From the NCBI RefSeq assembly GCF_035575815.1, contig NZ_DATLXO010000063.1, positions 55,820 through 119,819 of the forward strand: a DNA stretch of 64,000 bases, given 5' to 3'. Position numbers and translations under genes: made by a program. Each line of letters begins with the position of its first letter. Positions within the stretch are counted from its first letter, which is position 1. Below, piece by piece: positions 29,938-38,716 of the stretch. A model generated the notes under the pieces. The model ran no database searches. It was given only the letters and a program-made list of their open reading frames with translations, and was not told the origin of the DNA. This DNA is from Iamia sp035575815 (GTDB lineage: Bacteria; Actinomycetota; Acidimicrobiia; Acidimicrobiales; Iamiaceae).

Positions 29938-32900
29938 ATGGATGAGGCCACACGAGCCTTCGAGGCGGCCGTCTGGGCCGCCGTCGAGGGACGAGCAAGT
30001 GACGAACAACGGGCGATGCTCCAAGCCGCGCCCGACGCGCACCTCCGGCTGGTCGAGCGACTCATCGACGACACCGACGAGCGCCTCGAGGCGGCCCGTC
30101 AGCTGAAGGGCTCCGAGCGCGTCGTCGTGGTGACCGACTTCGAGTCCGACCTCGCCCTGCTGGAGGCCACATTCGACCTCATGACCCGTGCCACGGTCTC
30201 GGTGGCGGCGGGTCTGGTGGCCGACCCGGCCGGGGAGATCCGCCTCCAGGCGTCGTGGTCGGCGGGCGAGATCGTGCTGTGGGCCGGCGGGCCGGGCGTC
30301 TCGCCCGCCGGCAACGACGAGCTCGCGGACCGCATCGAGGCCACCGGGGCACCGGCCCTCGGCTGGAGCGTGCACCCCGGCGTGCGCCTGCCCGGGGGCA
30401 TCCACGCCGAGGCGCTCTCGATCCCCGTGGCCGACTCGCTCGGCTGGCTGGTCGCCGTCGGTGGCGGGCTCGGCGGTGAGGGCCTCGGCTCGAGCGTCAC
30501 CTGGATCGGCCGGGTCGCCGTCGCCGCCGTGCGCCTCGCCGCCCAGGGCTGCATCGTGCCCAACCTGCGCAGCGACGGCCGCTCCGACGGTTCAGTCCTC
30601 GAGCTCAACGTGCGCTGGCTGCCCGCGCTGATCGACGAGGACGAGGTCGCGGCGCTGGCCACCTCGATGCCGGGCCCGGTCGTCGCGCTGGGCAACGCCG
30701 ATCCCAAGACCGTGGCCCGCAACGTGCTGACCGCGGTGGTCGACGCCATCGCGTCCGACGCCGCCGGCCGTCTGGAGCTGCCGGCGCCGCCGCCGGTCAC
30801 CCGCAACGCCCTGGCCGTGTCCGAGGCCGTGATCACCCGCCTCGACGGATCGACCTTCGAGGCACCGGTTGCCGCCGGCGCCGAGGTCTCCAAGCGCCTG
30901 CAGCGCTGGATCAAACCGGTCGTGAACCCGAACCGACCCACCCTCGTCGTGGCGCTCGACCCGCCCGACAAGGGCGACGCCTGGTTCCTCTCCGTGCTGG
31001 GCACCGGGGCCGAGGGCACCCTGCTGCCGGTCGAGGTCGCCCTGGTCGACGGCAAGGACACCAAGGCCCTGGCCGACGAACTGGCCCGCCTCGAGCGCGT
31101 CTTCCCCGCCCTGCTCCGGGCCGGTGCCCTCCGTCGGGGCCAGGTGTACCTGAGCCAGGACGAGGCGTGGGAGCTCATGACCGTCACGGGGGCCACGCTC
31201 ACGACCGCGGGGTTCGAGGTGCGGGTCCCGCCCCTGTCGCGACGCAAGCCGTCGGCGGGGCTGCGCCTGTTCACCGAGCCGACCGGTGACTCCGTCGTCG
31301 GCGCCCACCAGCTGAGCAACGTGCGCTGGACCGCCCTCTTCGACGACGTCGAGCTCACCGCCGCCGAGGTCGCCCGCCTGGCCGCCGAGGCCCGGCCCCT
31401 GGTGCGCTCCCGCGGCCGCTGGGTCGAGCTCGACCGCGCCGACCTCAAGGAGGCCGCCGCCGCCCTCGCCGAACGGTCCGACACGACCCAGCTCACCGGG
31501 GCCGAGATCCTCCGCCACTCCGTCGGGCTCGAAGGCACCCCGCTCGCCGGGGGCCTCACCGTCGACGGCCGCGGCTGGGCCACCGAGCTGCTCGAGAAGG
31601 CCCAGGCCGTCTCGACCGACGTCGACGTCCGGCCGCCGGGCTTCGAGGGCGAGCTGCGCAGCTACCAGGCCGAGGCCCTGAGCTGGCTCGGCTACCTCGA
31701 CGCCGTCGAGCTCGGCGGCTGCCTGGCCCTCGACATGGGCCTGGGCAAGACCCCCACCGTCCTCGCCCACCTCGGGCGCACCCGGGGCGACGGGCCCGCC
31801 CTCGTCGTCGCCCCACCCGCGGTGGTCGGCAACTGGGCCGCCGAGGCCGCCCGATTCACCCCGGGCCTGCGGGTCGTGGTGCACCACGGCGCCTCGCGCG
31901 CCTCCCACCACGAGCTCGACGGCGCCTTCGCCGGGGCCGATCTGGTGATCACCACCTACGGCACCGCCGTGCGCGACGTGGACGCCCTGGCCGACCTCGA
32001 GTGGCGTCGGGTGGTTCTCGACGAGGCCCAGGCCATCAAGAACTCGGCCAACGAGACCGCCCAGCAGCTGCGGCGCATCCCGGCCCGAACCCGCATCGCC
32101 CTCACCGGCACGCCGGTCGAGAACGGTCTCGGCGACCTCTGGTCGATCCTCGACTTCACCAACCCCGGCCTCGTCGGGCCCCGCGCCCAGTTCGTCGCTC
32201 AGCTCTCGGGCGAGGGCGAGGCCGCTCTCCGGGCCCTCAACGGCATCCTGGTGTTCCGCCGCACCAAGACCGAGCCCGAGGTCGCCGCCGAGCTGCCTGA
32301 CCGCATCGACGAGCTCGACCACTGCGCCATGACCCCCGAGCAGATCGGCCTTTACCAGGCCGTGCTCGACGGGCTGGTGGCCGACTCCACCGCGGTTCCG
32401 GCCGGGGCCGAGCCCAAGCAGGGGGCGATCCTCGCCGCCATCACGGCCCTCAAGCAGATCTGCAACCACCCGGTGAACTACCAGGCCGACGACAAGCCCT
32501 TGGCCGGTCGGTCGGGCAAGCTGGCCCGCCTGGAGGAGATCGTCGAGTCGGTGTTCGCCTCGGGCGAGAAGGTGCTGATCTTCACCCACTTCGCCTCGTG
32601 GGGGGTGCGCCTGGCCGGGCACCTGACCGAGGTCTCCGGCGTCCCGGTTTCGTGCTACCACGGCGGACTCGCCCGGGGCGCCCGCGACCGGATGATCGAG
32701 GAGTTCCAGCAGCAGGAGGGACCCGGTGCCCTGGTGCTGTCGCTCAAGGCCGGCGGCACCGGCCTGAACCTCACCGCCGCGAGCCACGTCGTGCTCTACG
32801 ACCGGTGGTGGAACCCGGCGGTGGAGGACCAGGCCCGCGACCGGGCGTGGCGCATCGGCCAGACGCGCACCGTCGTGTCGCACCGCTTGGTCTGCCCCGG

Positions 32901-33060
32901 CACCGTCGATGAACGGGTCGAGGAGGTCGTGGCCGGCAAGCGCCACATCGCGGATCTGGTGCTGCCCAAGTCGAGCTCGCTGTCGGACCTCGACGCAGGT
33001 CAGCTGCGGGTGGCCCTCGGCCTGCGCCCCGACACGCTGCTCACCGAGGACGCGACGTGA
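29938..33060 (+). CDS. SNF2/Rad54-family DEAD/DEAH-box ATPase
   Basis: About 1040 residues. The N-terminal 570 residues form an actinobacterial SNF2-associated region. The ATPase core follows, with motif I DMGLGKTPTV (near 600), motif II DEAQ (near 695) and LTGTPVENGLGDLW as motif III. The C-terminal helicase lobe contains SLKAGGTGLNLTAA and AWRIGQTRTV as motifs V and VI. It probably remodels DNA-protein complexes or takes part in transcription recycling, as RapA/HepA do. ATG 29938 (MDEATRAFEAAVW) begins plausible protein, and the open frame before it is low-complexity. No adjacent SWIM-domain partner is present. Confidence 0.9.
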   Translation: MDEATRAFEAAVWAAVEGRASDEQRAMLQAAPDAHLRLVERLIDDTDERLEAARQLKGSERVVVVTDFESDLALLEATFDLMTRATVSVAAGLVADPAGEIRLQASWSAGEIVLWAGGPGVSPAGNDELADRIEATGAPALGWSVHPGVRLPGGIHAEALSIPVADSLGWLVAVGGGLGGEGLGSSVTWIGRVAVAAVRLAAQGCIVPNLRSDGRSDGSVLELNVRWLPALIDEDEVAALATSMPGPVVALGNADPKTVARNVLTAVVDAIASDAAGRLELPAPPPVTRNALAVSEAVITRLDGSTFEAPVAAGAEVSKRLQRWIKPVVNPNRPTLVVALDPPDKGDAWFLSVLGTGAEGTLLPVEVALVDGKDTKALADELARLERVFPALLRAGALRRGQVYLSQDEAWELMTVTGATLTTAGFEVRVPPLSRRKPSAGLRLFTEPTGDSVVGAHQLSNVRWTALFDDVELTAAEVARLAAEARPLVRSRGRWVELDRADLKEAAAALAERSDTTQLTGAEILRHSVGLEGTPLAGGLTVDGRGWATELLEKAQAVSTDVDVRPPGFEGELRSYQAEALSWLGYLDAVELGGCLALDMGLGKTPTVLAHLGRTRGDGPALVVAPPAVVGNWAAEAARFTPGLRVVVHHGASRASHHELDGAFAGADLVITTYGTAVRDVDALADLEWRRVVLDEAQAIKNSANETAQQLRRIPARTRIALTGTPVENGLGDLWSILDFTNPGLVGPRAQFVAQLSGEGEAALRALNGILVFRRTKTEPEVAAELPDRIDELDHCAMTPEQIGLYQAVLDGLVADSTAVPAGAEPKQGAILAAITALKQICNHPVNYQADDKPLAGRSGKLARLEEIVESVFASGEKVLIFTHFASWGVRLAGHLTEVSGVPVSCYHGGLARGARDRMIEEFQQQEGPGALVLSLKAGGTGLNLTAASHVVLYDRWWNPAVEDQARDRAWRIGQTRTVVSHRLVCPGTVDERVEEVVAGKRHIADLVLPKSSSLSDLDAGQLRVALGLRPDTLLTEDAT

Positions 33061-33187
33061 GTGAGCGCAGCGAGCGAACCAAGCAGCACGGGCTCTCTGG
33101 CGGCGGAGCTTGCGGAGCCGGCAGCGCTCGTCGGTGCCCGGTCGTCGCGACCCGACCGCATGCGGTCCTCACCGGGATGGTGCAACG

Positions 33188-33484
33188 ATGAGCGCGAAGG
33201 AGCCCAAGGCCAGCCAGGGTCGGCGGCGACGGGGCAAGAAGCCCAAGGCCGTCGACCTCTGGCGTCCGGTGGCCTCGCTGGAGCCGCCCGAGGCGATCCA
33301 GCGGGCCAACGACGCCACCGCGGTCATCCGGTCGCTCGGGGCCCCGCCGCTCAAGGGCCAGGGCTCGCTCGCCGAGCAGCACCTCGCCCTCGCCGTCGAG
33401 CGGGCGGCCGACATGGCCATGGCCCTGGCCCTCACCGCCGGGCTCCTGCCCGCCGACGACCCCGCCGACGCCGAGGACGACTGA
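33188..33484 (+). CDS. Small conserved-looking hypothetical protein next to the SNF2 gene
   Basis: 98 residues from ATG 33188. A lysine/arginine-rich N-terminus (about 1-22, ASQGRRRRGKKPKAVD) could bind nucleic acid. An alpha-helical middle with DLWRPVASLEPPEAIQRAND follows, and an acidic end (DDPADAEDD). No family recognised. It lies 127 bases downstream of the SNF2 gene and is probably cotranscribed with it. A strong stem structure follows at 33569. The 127-base gap starts with a GTGAGCGCAGCGAGCGAAC sequence of a kind that recurs in high-GC actinobacterial genomes. Confidence 0.65.
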   Translation: MSAKEPKASQGRRRRGKKPKAVDLWRPVASLEPPEAIQRANDATAVIRSLGAPPLKGQGSLAEQHLALAVERAADMAMALALTAGLLPADDPADAEDD

Positions 33485-33568
33485 GGATCCCGAGCGCGGT
33501 GGGGGTCGGGCGCGACGCGGTGCGCCCCGGCGCCCGCGCGCGATGGACCGGAAGGGCGGGACGAAGCG

Positions 33569-33625
33569 GTCGGTCCTGTCGCGGTGCGCCGCCCGGTCCG
33601 GGCGCCTGAGGGCGACAGGACCGAC
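33569..33625. terminator. Long perfect stem with inner hairpin after the SNF2 operon
   Basis: A 14-bp perfect inverted repeat (33569-33582 / 33612-33625, outer arm GTCGGTCCTGTCGC) encloses a second hairpin, GCCCGG/CCGGGC (33591-33603). It is the most stable intergenic structure in the window. It lies 85 bases after the last gene of the SNF2 unit and 46 bases before the next start. A terminator is the simplest reading. A structured leader of the next gene is possible. Confidence 0.5.
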
Positions 33626-33671
33626 GGGTCTCGGTGAGCCTGACAGGTGTCCAGCGCGCGACGATGGGCCC

Positions 33672-35009
33672 ATGGCTCACCCTTCTCGAACCCCTGAGAG
33701 CCGCCACCGTGCCCGCCGGGCCGGTCGTGGCTTCCTGGTCGCGTCTGCCCTCGGTGCCCTCAACACGGCCAACGCCCGCCAGCCGCTGACCCGCAAGGGA
33801 AGGGGCGCGGTGGCGTGCTTCTTCCCTGGCTGGCTCACCTCCGAGCTGCCGATCCACGCCATTGGGTGGCAGGCGCTGGCCACGCTGAACGCGACCCGCA
33901 AGGGCGCCCTGCGCACCCCGAGCGGCCTGGTCGGCCTCGGCCTGTCGATGGGCTCCTGGTCCGCCCTGGCCCGGATGTGGTCCGAGTCCTCCCGAGCACC
34001 TGAGGTCTTCGAGCGGGCCCTGCGCGACGGGCTGGGCGACGAGCTCGACGAGGGTCGCGACCCGCTGCCGGCGGCTGGCCCCTCGGCGGTGCGCCGGCGC
34101 CTGGTGTCGGGCCCGTTCAACCAGCACATCCGCAGCTGGCGACGGGTGCGCGACGTGCCCTACGGCGAGTTCGGCCGCCGTAACCAGCTCGACATCTGGG
34201 CCCGCGACGACCTACCGGCCGACGGGCGGGCACCGGTCCTGCTCCAGGTGCACGGCGGCGCGTGGGTCATGGGCAACAAGGAGCAGCAGGCCGGGCCGCT
34301 CATGGCCCACATGGCCGAGCGGGGCTGGGTCTGCGTGGCCATCAACTACCGCCTCAGCCCGCGGAGCACCTGGCCCGATCACATCGTCGACGTGAAGCGG
34401 GCCATCGCCTGGGTGAAGGAGAACATCGCGGACCACGGCGGCGATCCCGAGTTCGTGGCCATCACCGGGGGCTCGGCCGGGGGGCACCTCAGCTCGTTGG
34501 CGGCGCTCACCGCCAACGAGCCGACGTTCCAGCCCGGCTTCGAGGAGGCCGACACGCGAATCGTGGCCGCCGTGCCGTTCTACGGCGTCTACGACTGGAC
34601 CAACCGCGACGGCACCGGGTTCGAGGGCCTGGAGGAGTTCTTGGGCAAGCGGGTGCTGAAGTCCCGCATCGACGACGCGCGCAACGTCTGGGAGCAGGCG
34701 TCCACCATGAGCTGGGTCGGGCCCGATGCTCCGCCGTTCATGATCGTGCACGGCAGCAACGACACGCTCGTTCCCGTCGAGCAGGCCCGGTCCTTCGCGG
34801 CCATGATGCGCGCCGAGTCCAAGGCGCCGGTGGTCTACGCCGAGCTGCCCGGCGCCCAGCACGCCTTCGAGATCTTCGACTCACACCGCACCCTCGCGGC
34901 GGTGGGCGCGGTGCACCACTTCCTCGCCGCGGTCCGGGCTCGTTCGGGCCACGACGCCGAGACCGGCGCCGAGGTCGATGCCGACACCCAGGACGAGGTC
35001 CGCGCCTGA
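33672..35009 (+). CDS. Alpha/beta hydrolase, HSL/carboxylesterase type
   Basis: 445 residues. The N-terminal 160 residues are hydrophobic and Arg-rich (GFLVASALGALNTANARQPL; LASLNAT-like stretches) and suggest membrane association. The C-terminal domain is an esterase of the hormone-sensitive lipase group. It has the oxyanion motif VHGGAWVMG, the nucleophile elbow GGSAGG, an acid in GSNDTLVP and a His in GAQHAFEIF. ATG 33672 is preferred over ATG 33664, which is out of frame. Mycobacterial Lip proteins have the same two-part layout. Substrate unknown, probably acyl esters. Confidence 0.85.
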   Translation: MAHPSRTPESRHRARRAGRGFLVASALGALNTANARQPLTRKGRGAVACFFPGWLTSELPIHAIGWQALATLNATRKGALRTPSGLVGLGLSMGSWSALARMWSESSRAPEVFERALRDGLGDELDEGRDPLPAAGPSAVRRRLVSGPFNQHIRSWRRVRDVPYGEFGRRNQLDIWARDDLPADGRAPVLLQVHGGAWVMGNKEQQAGPLMAHMAERGWVCVAINYRLSPRSTWPDHIVDVKRAIAWVKENIADHGGDPEFVAITGGSAGGHLSSLAALTANEPTFQPGFEEADTRIVAAVPFYGVYDWTNRDGTGFEGLEEFLGKRVLKSRIDDARNVWEQASTMSWVGPDAPPFMIVHGSNDTLVPVEQARSFAAMMRAESKAPVVYAELPGAQHAFEIFDSHRTLAAVGAVHHFLAAVRARSGHDAETGAEVDADTQDEVRA

Positions 35010-35107
35010 CCGTCGGACCAACGGCGAGCAGGCCGTGTCCCCCGAGGCCGGGGCGAACAGTGCGGTGAAGAACCGCTGGGCCGCCCCGTGTTCGATGCGG
35101 CCACCGC

Positions 35108-36235
35108 TCACCCTGCCCGCTCCCCGAGCCATCCGGCGAGTAGGTCAGCGACCTCGTCGCGAGCGCCCTCGGGGGCCAGCAGGTAGTGGTCGCCGGGGAC
35201 GTCCGCCTCCAGGGTCTTGTCCTCCGCGGCCAGAGCGTCGTACAGCGCCTGACCATCGGATGGGAAGACGCCCTGGTCGGCCCGCGACTGCACGACCAGC
35301 GACGGCACAGTGATCCGGGCCAGGTGGGGACCGGCCTGGCAGTCCGAGTGGTCGAGGCTCCACATCGACAGCCAGGTCCGCAGCGTGTTGCTGCGGCCGA
35401 TGCCCGACGGTCCGAAGTTGGCGCGCTTCGGGTCACCGAGGTAACAGCCCGGCTCCCGGTCCGAGGGGTCGAGGGTGAGATCGGCGAAACGGAGATCGGC
35501 CCACACCCGGTAGAGCTCGAAGGTCCGGTCCCGCACGCCGGCCGCCTCCAGGCGGCCCAGCTCGTCGAGGCACCAGGCGCTGATGCGCTCGTTGCGAGCC
35601 CGCTGGGCCGCTCGGTACCGGTCCACGAACTCCGGCGGGTACGGAGGTCCGTGCTCCGGGGCGAACATGTCGAGCTCGGGGACGACCGAGAGCGGGTCGG
35701 TCTCGGTGGCCACGGCCGGGTCGAGCCACGCAGTGAGAACCTCGGGGCGGCCGGGGTGGGCGTTGAGCGACACGTACAGGTCGGCCGGGGGCAGGGTGAG
35801 GGCCGCGTCGGGCACCGTGAGGCCGTAGCCCGGCCGGATGTTCGGCTCGACGGCCTGGGACTGGTACGCGGCCATGAGCGAGCCGCCGCCCGAGTTGCCG
35901 AGCAGCACCACCGTCTCGACGCCGCGCCGGCGCAGCCACGTCACTCCGGCGCCGATGTCGATGAGGGCGTGCTCCAAGAGGAAGTAGGCCTCGTTGCCCC
36001 GGTACCGGGTGTTCCACCCCAGGAACCCGTACCCACGCTCGGCCAGGTAGGGCGCCAGGTAGTGCTCGCTGAAGTCGACGTTGTAGTGGGTGGCGATGAC
36101 CGCTGCCGTGGGCTCCCCGCCGGCGGGTCGGTGGTAGAGGCCCTGGCACGGCCGTCCCCCCGCCCCGGCTCGGGAGGCGGTCGCCGACTCCAACGACACG
36201 AACTCACGGTTGCTCTCAGCCATCAGGCTCCCCAT
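35108..36235 (-). CDS. Alpha/beta hydrolase
   Basis: 375 residues with an alpha/beta hydrolase core. The nucleophile elbow is VLLGNSGGGSLMA (about 115-127), the acid lies in VVQSRADQGVFPSDG and the His in VPGDHYLLAPEG. The lid region between about 150 and 260 is long and rich in Pro and charged residues. The start is ATG 36235 or the in-frame ATG four codons later (MAESN). A perfect hairpin separates it from the upstream tetR gene on the same strand. Substrate not predictable. The TetR neighbour and a second hydrolase suggest catabolism of an ester or xenobiotic. Confidence 0.8.
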   Translation of the reverse strand: MGSLMAESNREFVSLESATASRAGAGGRPCQGLYHRPAGGEPTAAVIATHYNVDFSEHYLAPYLAERGYGFLGWNTRYRGNEAYFLLEHALIDIGAGVTWLRRRGVETVVLLGNSGGGSLMAAYQSQAVEPNIRPGYGLTVPDAALTLPPADLYVSLNAHPGRPEVLTAWLDPAVATETDPLSVVPELDMFAPEHGPPYPPEFVDRYRAAQRARNERISAWCLDELGRLEAAGVRDRTFELYRVWADLRFADLTLDPSDREPGCYLGDPKRANFGPSGIGRSNTLRTWLSMWSLDHSDCQAGPHLARITVPSLVVQSRADQGVFPSDGQALYDALAAEDKTLEADVPGDHYLLAPEGARDEVADLLAGWLGERAG

Positions 36236-36274
36236 CTCGCCGGGTCGGTCTCATCGCGATCCCCGGTTGTTCCA

Positions 36275-36298
36275 GGCGACGTCGTGATCGACGTCGCC
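36275..36298 (-). terminator. Perfect 10-bp hairpin between tetR and the hydrolase
   Basis: GGCGACGTCG (36275-36284) pairs with CGACGTCGCC (36289-36298) around TGAT. It lies downstream of tetR and upstream of the next minus-strand gene. It could be a terminator or an operator for the hydrolase. Confidence 0.5.
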
Positions 36299-36354
36299 TC
36301 CGCCGGCGATCGCGACCGCAGACGGTGACCAGGAGTCCCGACGGGCGCACTGGC

Positions 36355-36942
36355 TCATCGCGTGACCTCTTGCGTCAGGGCCCGTTCAACCTCAGCCACA
36401 GCCGAGCGACCTGCAGCCAGCACGGGCTCGGTGCTGCGCAGCGCCCGGGCGAGGACGAACGCGCCCTCCAGCAAGGCTACGACCGAGATGGCGAGCTCTC
36501 GGGCACGGCTTGGAGCAATGCCCGCCGCCCTGAAGCGCGCCCCGACGAGCTCGAGCCAGGCCTCGAACACGTCGGCGCATGCCTGGCGCAGCGGTTCGTT
36601 TGTGCCCGAGACCTCGAGGGCAACGGTGGCGATCGGGCATGCGTCGGCCCAGTCGTTCTCGCTCAGGGCCTCGGCCGCTCCTTCGAAGAAGGACCGGGTG
36701 GCCCTGATGATGTCGGGCGCCGAGTCGAAGATGAGCGGCACGAGCTCGCCATAGATCGCACCCGAGCGTCGGACGGCCTCTGCGCCGAGCTGCTCCTTGC
36801 CCCCGGGAAAGAAGTGGTACAGCGAGCCGAAGGGTGCCGACGCCTCGGTCACGATCTGCTTCACCCCCGTCCCCACGTAGCCCTGCCGGCACAGGAGCGC
36901 AGCGCCGACATCGATCAGTCGATCCCTGGTGTCGCTCGGCAC
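36355..36942 (-). CDS. TetR-family regulator (YxaF/LmrA-like C-terminal domain)
   Basis: 195 residues. The N-terminal helix-turn-helix is RLIDVGAALLCRQGYVGTGV, then KQIVTEASAPFGSLYHFFPG (to about 50). The C-terminal domain carries ACPIATVALE, typical of the YxaF/LfrR subgroup that controls drug efflux or hydrolases. GTG 36942 is preceded by a GAGGAGG ribosome-binding site. It diverges from an alpha/beta hydrolase gene, and a perfect inverted repeat lies between them, so control of that gene and itself is likely. Confidence 0.9.
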   Translation of the reverse strand: MPSDTRDRLIDVGAALLCRQGYVGTGVKQIVTEASAPFGSLYHFFPGGKEQLGAEAVRRSGAIYGELVPLIFDSAPDIIRATRSFFEGAAEALSENDWADACPIATVALEVSGTNEPLRQACADVFEAWLELVGARFRAAGIAPSRARELAISVVALLEGAFVLARALRSTEPVLAAGRSAVAEVERALTQEVTR

Positions 36943-36990
36943 GTGGCCTCCTCGTCGCGGTTGCTCTCTCTTCGGTCCCGTCGCTACTCT

Positions 36991-37004
36991 ATCGCTAGAG
37001 CGAT
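36991..37004. promoter_or_regulatory. Probable TetR operator
   Basis: Perfect inverted repeat ATCGCT-AG-AGCGAT in an AT-richer stretch (CTCTATCGCTAGAGCGATCT), between the divergent tetR and hydrolase genes and about 40 bases before the hydrolase start. Confidence 0.75.
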
Positions 37005-37044
37005 CTATCTAGCAGCCGCGGGGTCATCACCGCAGGAGGCTCCG

Positions 37045-37893
37045 ATGCCGACAGCCGCACTACGCGCCGGACTCATCAGCTACACCGACACGGGCGGCAC
37101 GAAGCCGACCATCGTCTTGACGGGTGGCTTGGCGGTCGGCGGCACGCTCTGGGACCCCGTCGTCGAGGTCCTGCGCCACGACTTCCGGTGTGTCGTCCCG
37201 ACGCTGCCGCTGGGAGCCCACGTCGAACCGATGGCCGGCGGGGCGGACCTCTCGCTCCCGGGCCTCGTGGAGATCCTCGACGACTTCCTCGAGCTCCTCG
37301 ACCTGCACGGCGTGACCTTCGTCGAGTGCGACACCGGCATGGGACAACTGCTCGCCGCCAGCGCCTGTGAGCGCATCACGAGCATGGTCCTGTGCTCCTG
37401 TGAGACCGCGGACAACTACCCGCCAGGGCTTCCGGGGCGCACGGTCGCGCTCGCTGCGAAGCTGCCCGGCGGCGTCAACCTCGCCATGCAACAGCTGCGG
37501 GTGCGTGCACTGCGGAGAGCACCCTTCACGTTCGGCTGGATGGCCAAGCGTCCGATCCCCGACGCGGTGATGGACGAGTGGCTCCGGCCGCTTCAGACCC
37601 AGCGGGCGATCCGCCGCGACCTCACGAAGTACCTCCGGTCAGTCAAGGCGAGCAGGCAGGCCCTGCGCGAAGCGACGAGCCGCCTGCGGTCCTTCGACCG
37701 GCCCGTACTGGTGGTGTGGGCGAGCGAGGATCGTGTGATGCCCGTCGGGACCGGCCGACATCTCGCCGGGCTGTTCCCCCAGGCCCGCATGGTTGAAATC
37801 GACGACAGCTACACCCTCCTCCCGGCCGATCAGCCCGAGCAGCTGACCGCGGAGATCCGATCCTTCGTCAACGTCAGCGCGTCGACCCTCTAG
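37045..37893 (+). CDS. Alpha/beta hydrolase with Asp at the nucleophile position
   Basis: 282 residues of alpha/beta hydrolase fold. The nucleophile elbow reads VECDTGMG, placing Asp96 where most family members have Ser. Asp nucleophiles occur in haloalkane dehalogenases and epoxide hydrolases. The acid appears in VWASEDRVMP. The C-terminal catalytic His is not evident, because the region reads IDDSYTLLPADQP. Either the mechanism differs or the enzyme is impaired. ATG 37045 follows GGAGG at good spacing. It is probably controlled by the divergent TetR. Confidence 0.8.
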   Translation: MPTAALRAGLISYTDTGGTKPTIVLTGGLAVGGTLWDPVVEVLRHDFRCVVPTLPLGAHVEPMAGGADLSLPGLVEILDDFLELLDLHGVTFVECDTGMGQLLAASACERITSMVLCSCETADNYPPGLPGRTVALAAKLPGGVNLAMQQLRVRALRRAPFTFGWMAKRPIPDAVMDEWLRPLQTQRAIRRDLTKYLRSVKASRQALREATSRLRSFDRPVLVVWASEDRVMPVGTGRHLAGLFPQARMVEIDDSYTLLPADQPEQLTAEIRSFVNVSASTL

Positions 37894-38028
37894 ATCGGAC
37901 ACCCACGGACATCTCGTGCGCCCTTCCCCCCTCGCCTGACGCGCACCTTGGTCGAGTCGGCCGAGCACCTCGCCTATCGCCAAGCGTGGCTCAGGTTTGA
38001 CGAACAGACGTACGGGAAGGTTGGGGTC

Positions 38029-38268
38029 ATGTCCGATGCCCAACAGCAGCCCCTCCCCGAGATCGATCCCAGCCTCGAGGGCTCCAACCTCGAGAAGGAT
38101 CCCGACGATTGGAAGACCGGTGAAGAGCCCATGACCGGCGCCCAGGAGAGCTACCTGAAGACGCTCTCCGACCAGGCCGGTGAACCCCTCGACCCCTCGC
38201 TCACCAAGGCCGAGGCGTCGCAGCGCATCGACGAGCTGCAGGACCGCACGGGCCGCGGCACGCCCTGA
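38029..38268 (+). CDS. DUF3072 family protein
   Basis: 79 residues from ATG 38029, which follows GGAAGG. The core DPDDWKTGEEPMTGAQESYL, then LKTLSDQAGEPLDPSLTKAEASQRIDELQ split around it, is the DUF3072 signature, a small domain of unknown role found widely in actinobacteria and proteobacteria. The N-terminal part is polar and probably disordered. The upstream part of the open frame has no family sequence. Confidence 0.85.
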   Translation: MSDAQQQPLPEIDPSLEGSNLEKDPDDWKTGEEPMTGAQESYLKTLSDQAGEPLDPSLTKAEASQRIDELQDRTGRGTP

Positions 38269-38377
38269 TCCAGCTCCGCCGGGTGGCGTGGTGCCCGGCG
38301 ACGGTTGCCCGTGACCGGCGTGACGGGCGTGATCGGCGTGGCAGCATCGCGAGGCTCGCCACACCAACGGGGGACCG

Positions 38378-38715
38378 ATGACGAACGACTCCGCCGCGGT
38401 TGACAGCGGTCGGACCTACCCAGGGTTCGGGGGGCGGGTCGGGCGCACCTTCGCCGCCTCTCGCCGCACGTCGACGGGGCCCCGGTCGCCGCCGAGGCGG
38501 GCTGGCCCTGCCTCTACGCCATGGCCCCGTTCGAAGGCATCGACGTTGGCCTCGACCGCCGCTCACCGGTGGTGTGGCGTCTGTACGAGGCCCACGGCCC
38601 GTACCCCTACACCGGCGTGATCACCTCGGTGGCCTACGAGCCCGGGCCCCGCCCGCCCGACGTCCCCCAGAACCTCCTTCCCATGCTCCGCGAGACGGGC
38701 CTCCGGTACGAGTAG
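38378..38715 (+). pseudogene. Arylsulfatase relic with a large internal deletion
   Basis: The frame from ATG 38378 reads TYPGFGGRVGRTFAASR, like the start of actinobacterial arylsulfatases. After about 38,458 the frame changes and reads PHVDGAPVAAEAGWPCLYAM, then PFEGIDVGLDRRSPVVWRLY and HGPYPYTGVITSVAYEPG to a stop at 38715. That is the C-terminal end of the same family. The whole catalytic domain, including the formylglycine-forming motif, is absent. The last 64 codons (from ATG 38521) could be read as a separate short gene but are better explained as a fragment. Confidence 0.6.
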
Positions 38716-38716
38716 C

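Noticed and set aside
30592..32946. 784-codon minus-strand open frame opposite the SNF2 gene
   Set aside because: Composition is an antisense shadow. All SNF2 motifs are on the plus strand.
33057..33079. GTGAGTGAGCGCAGCGAGCG sequence after the SNF2 gene as a mobile element end
   Set aside because: A short sequence of this kind recurs in high-GC actinobacterial genomes. No element, duplication or transposase accompanies it.
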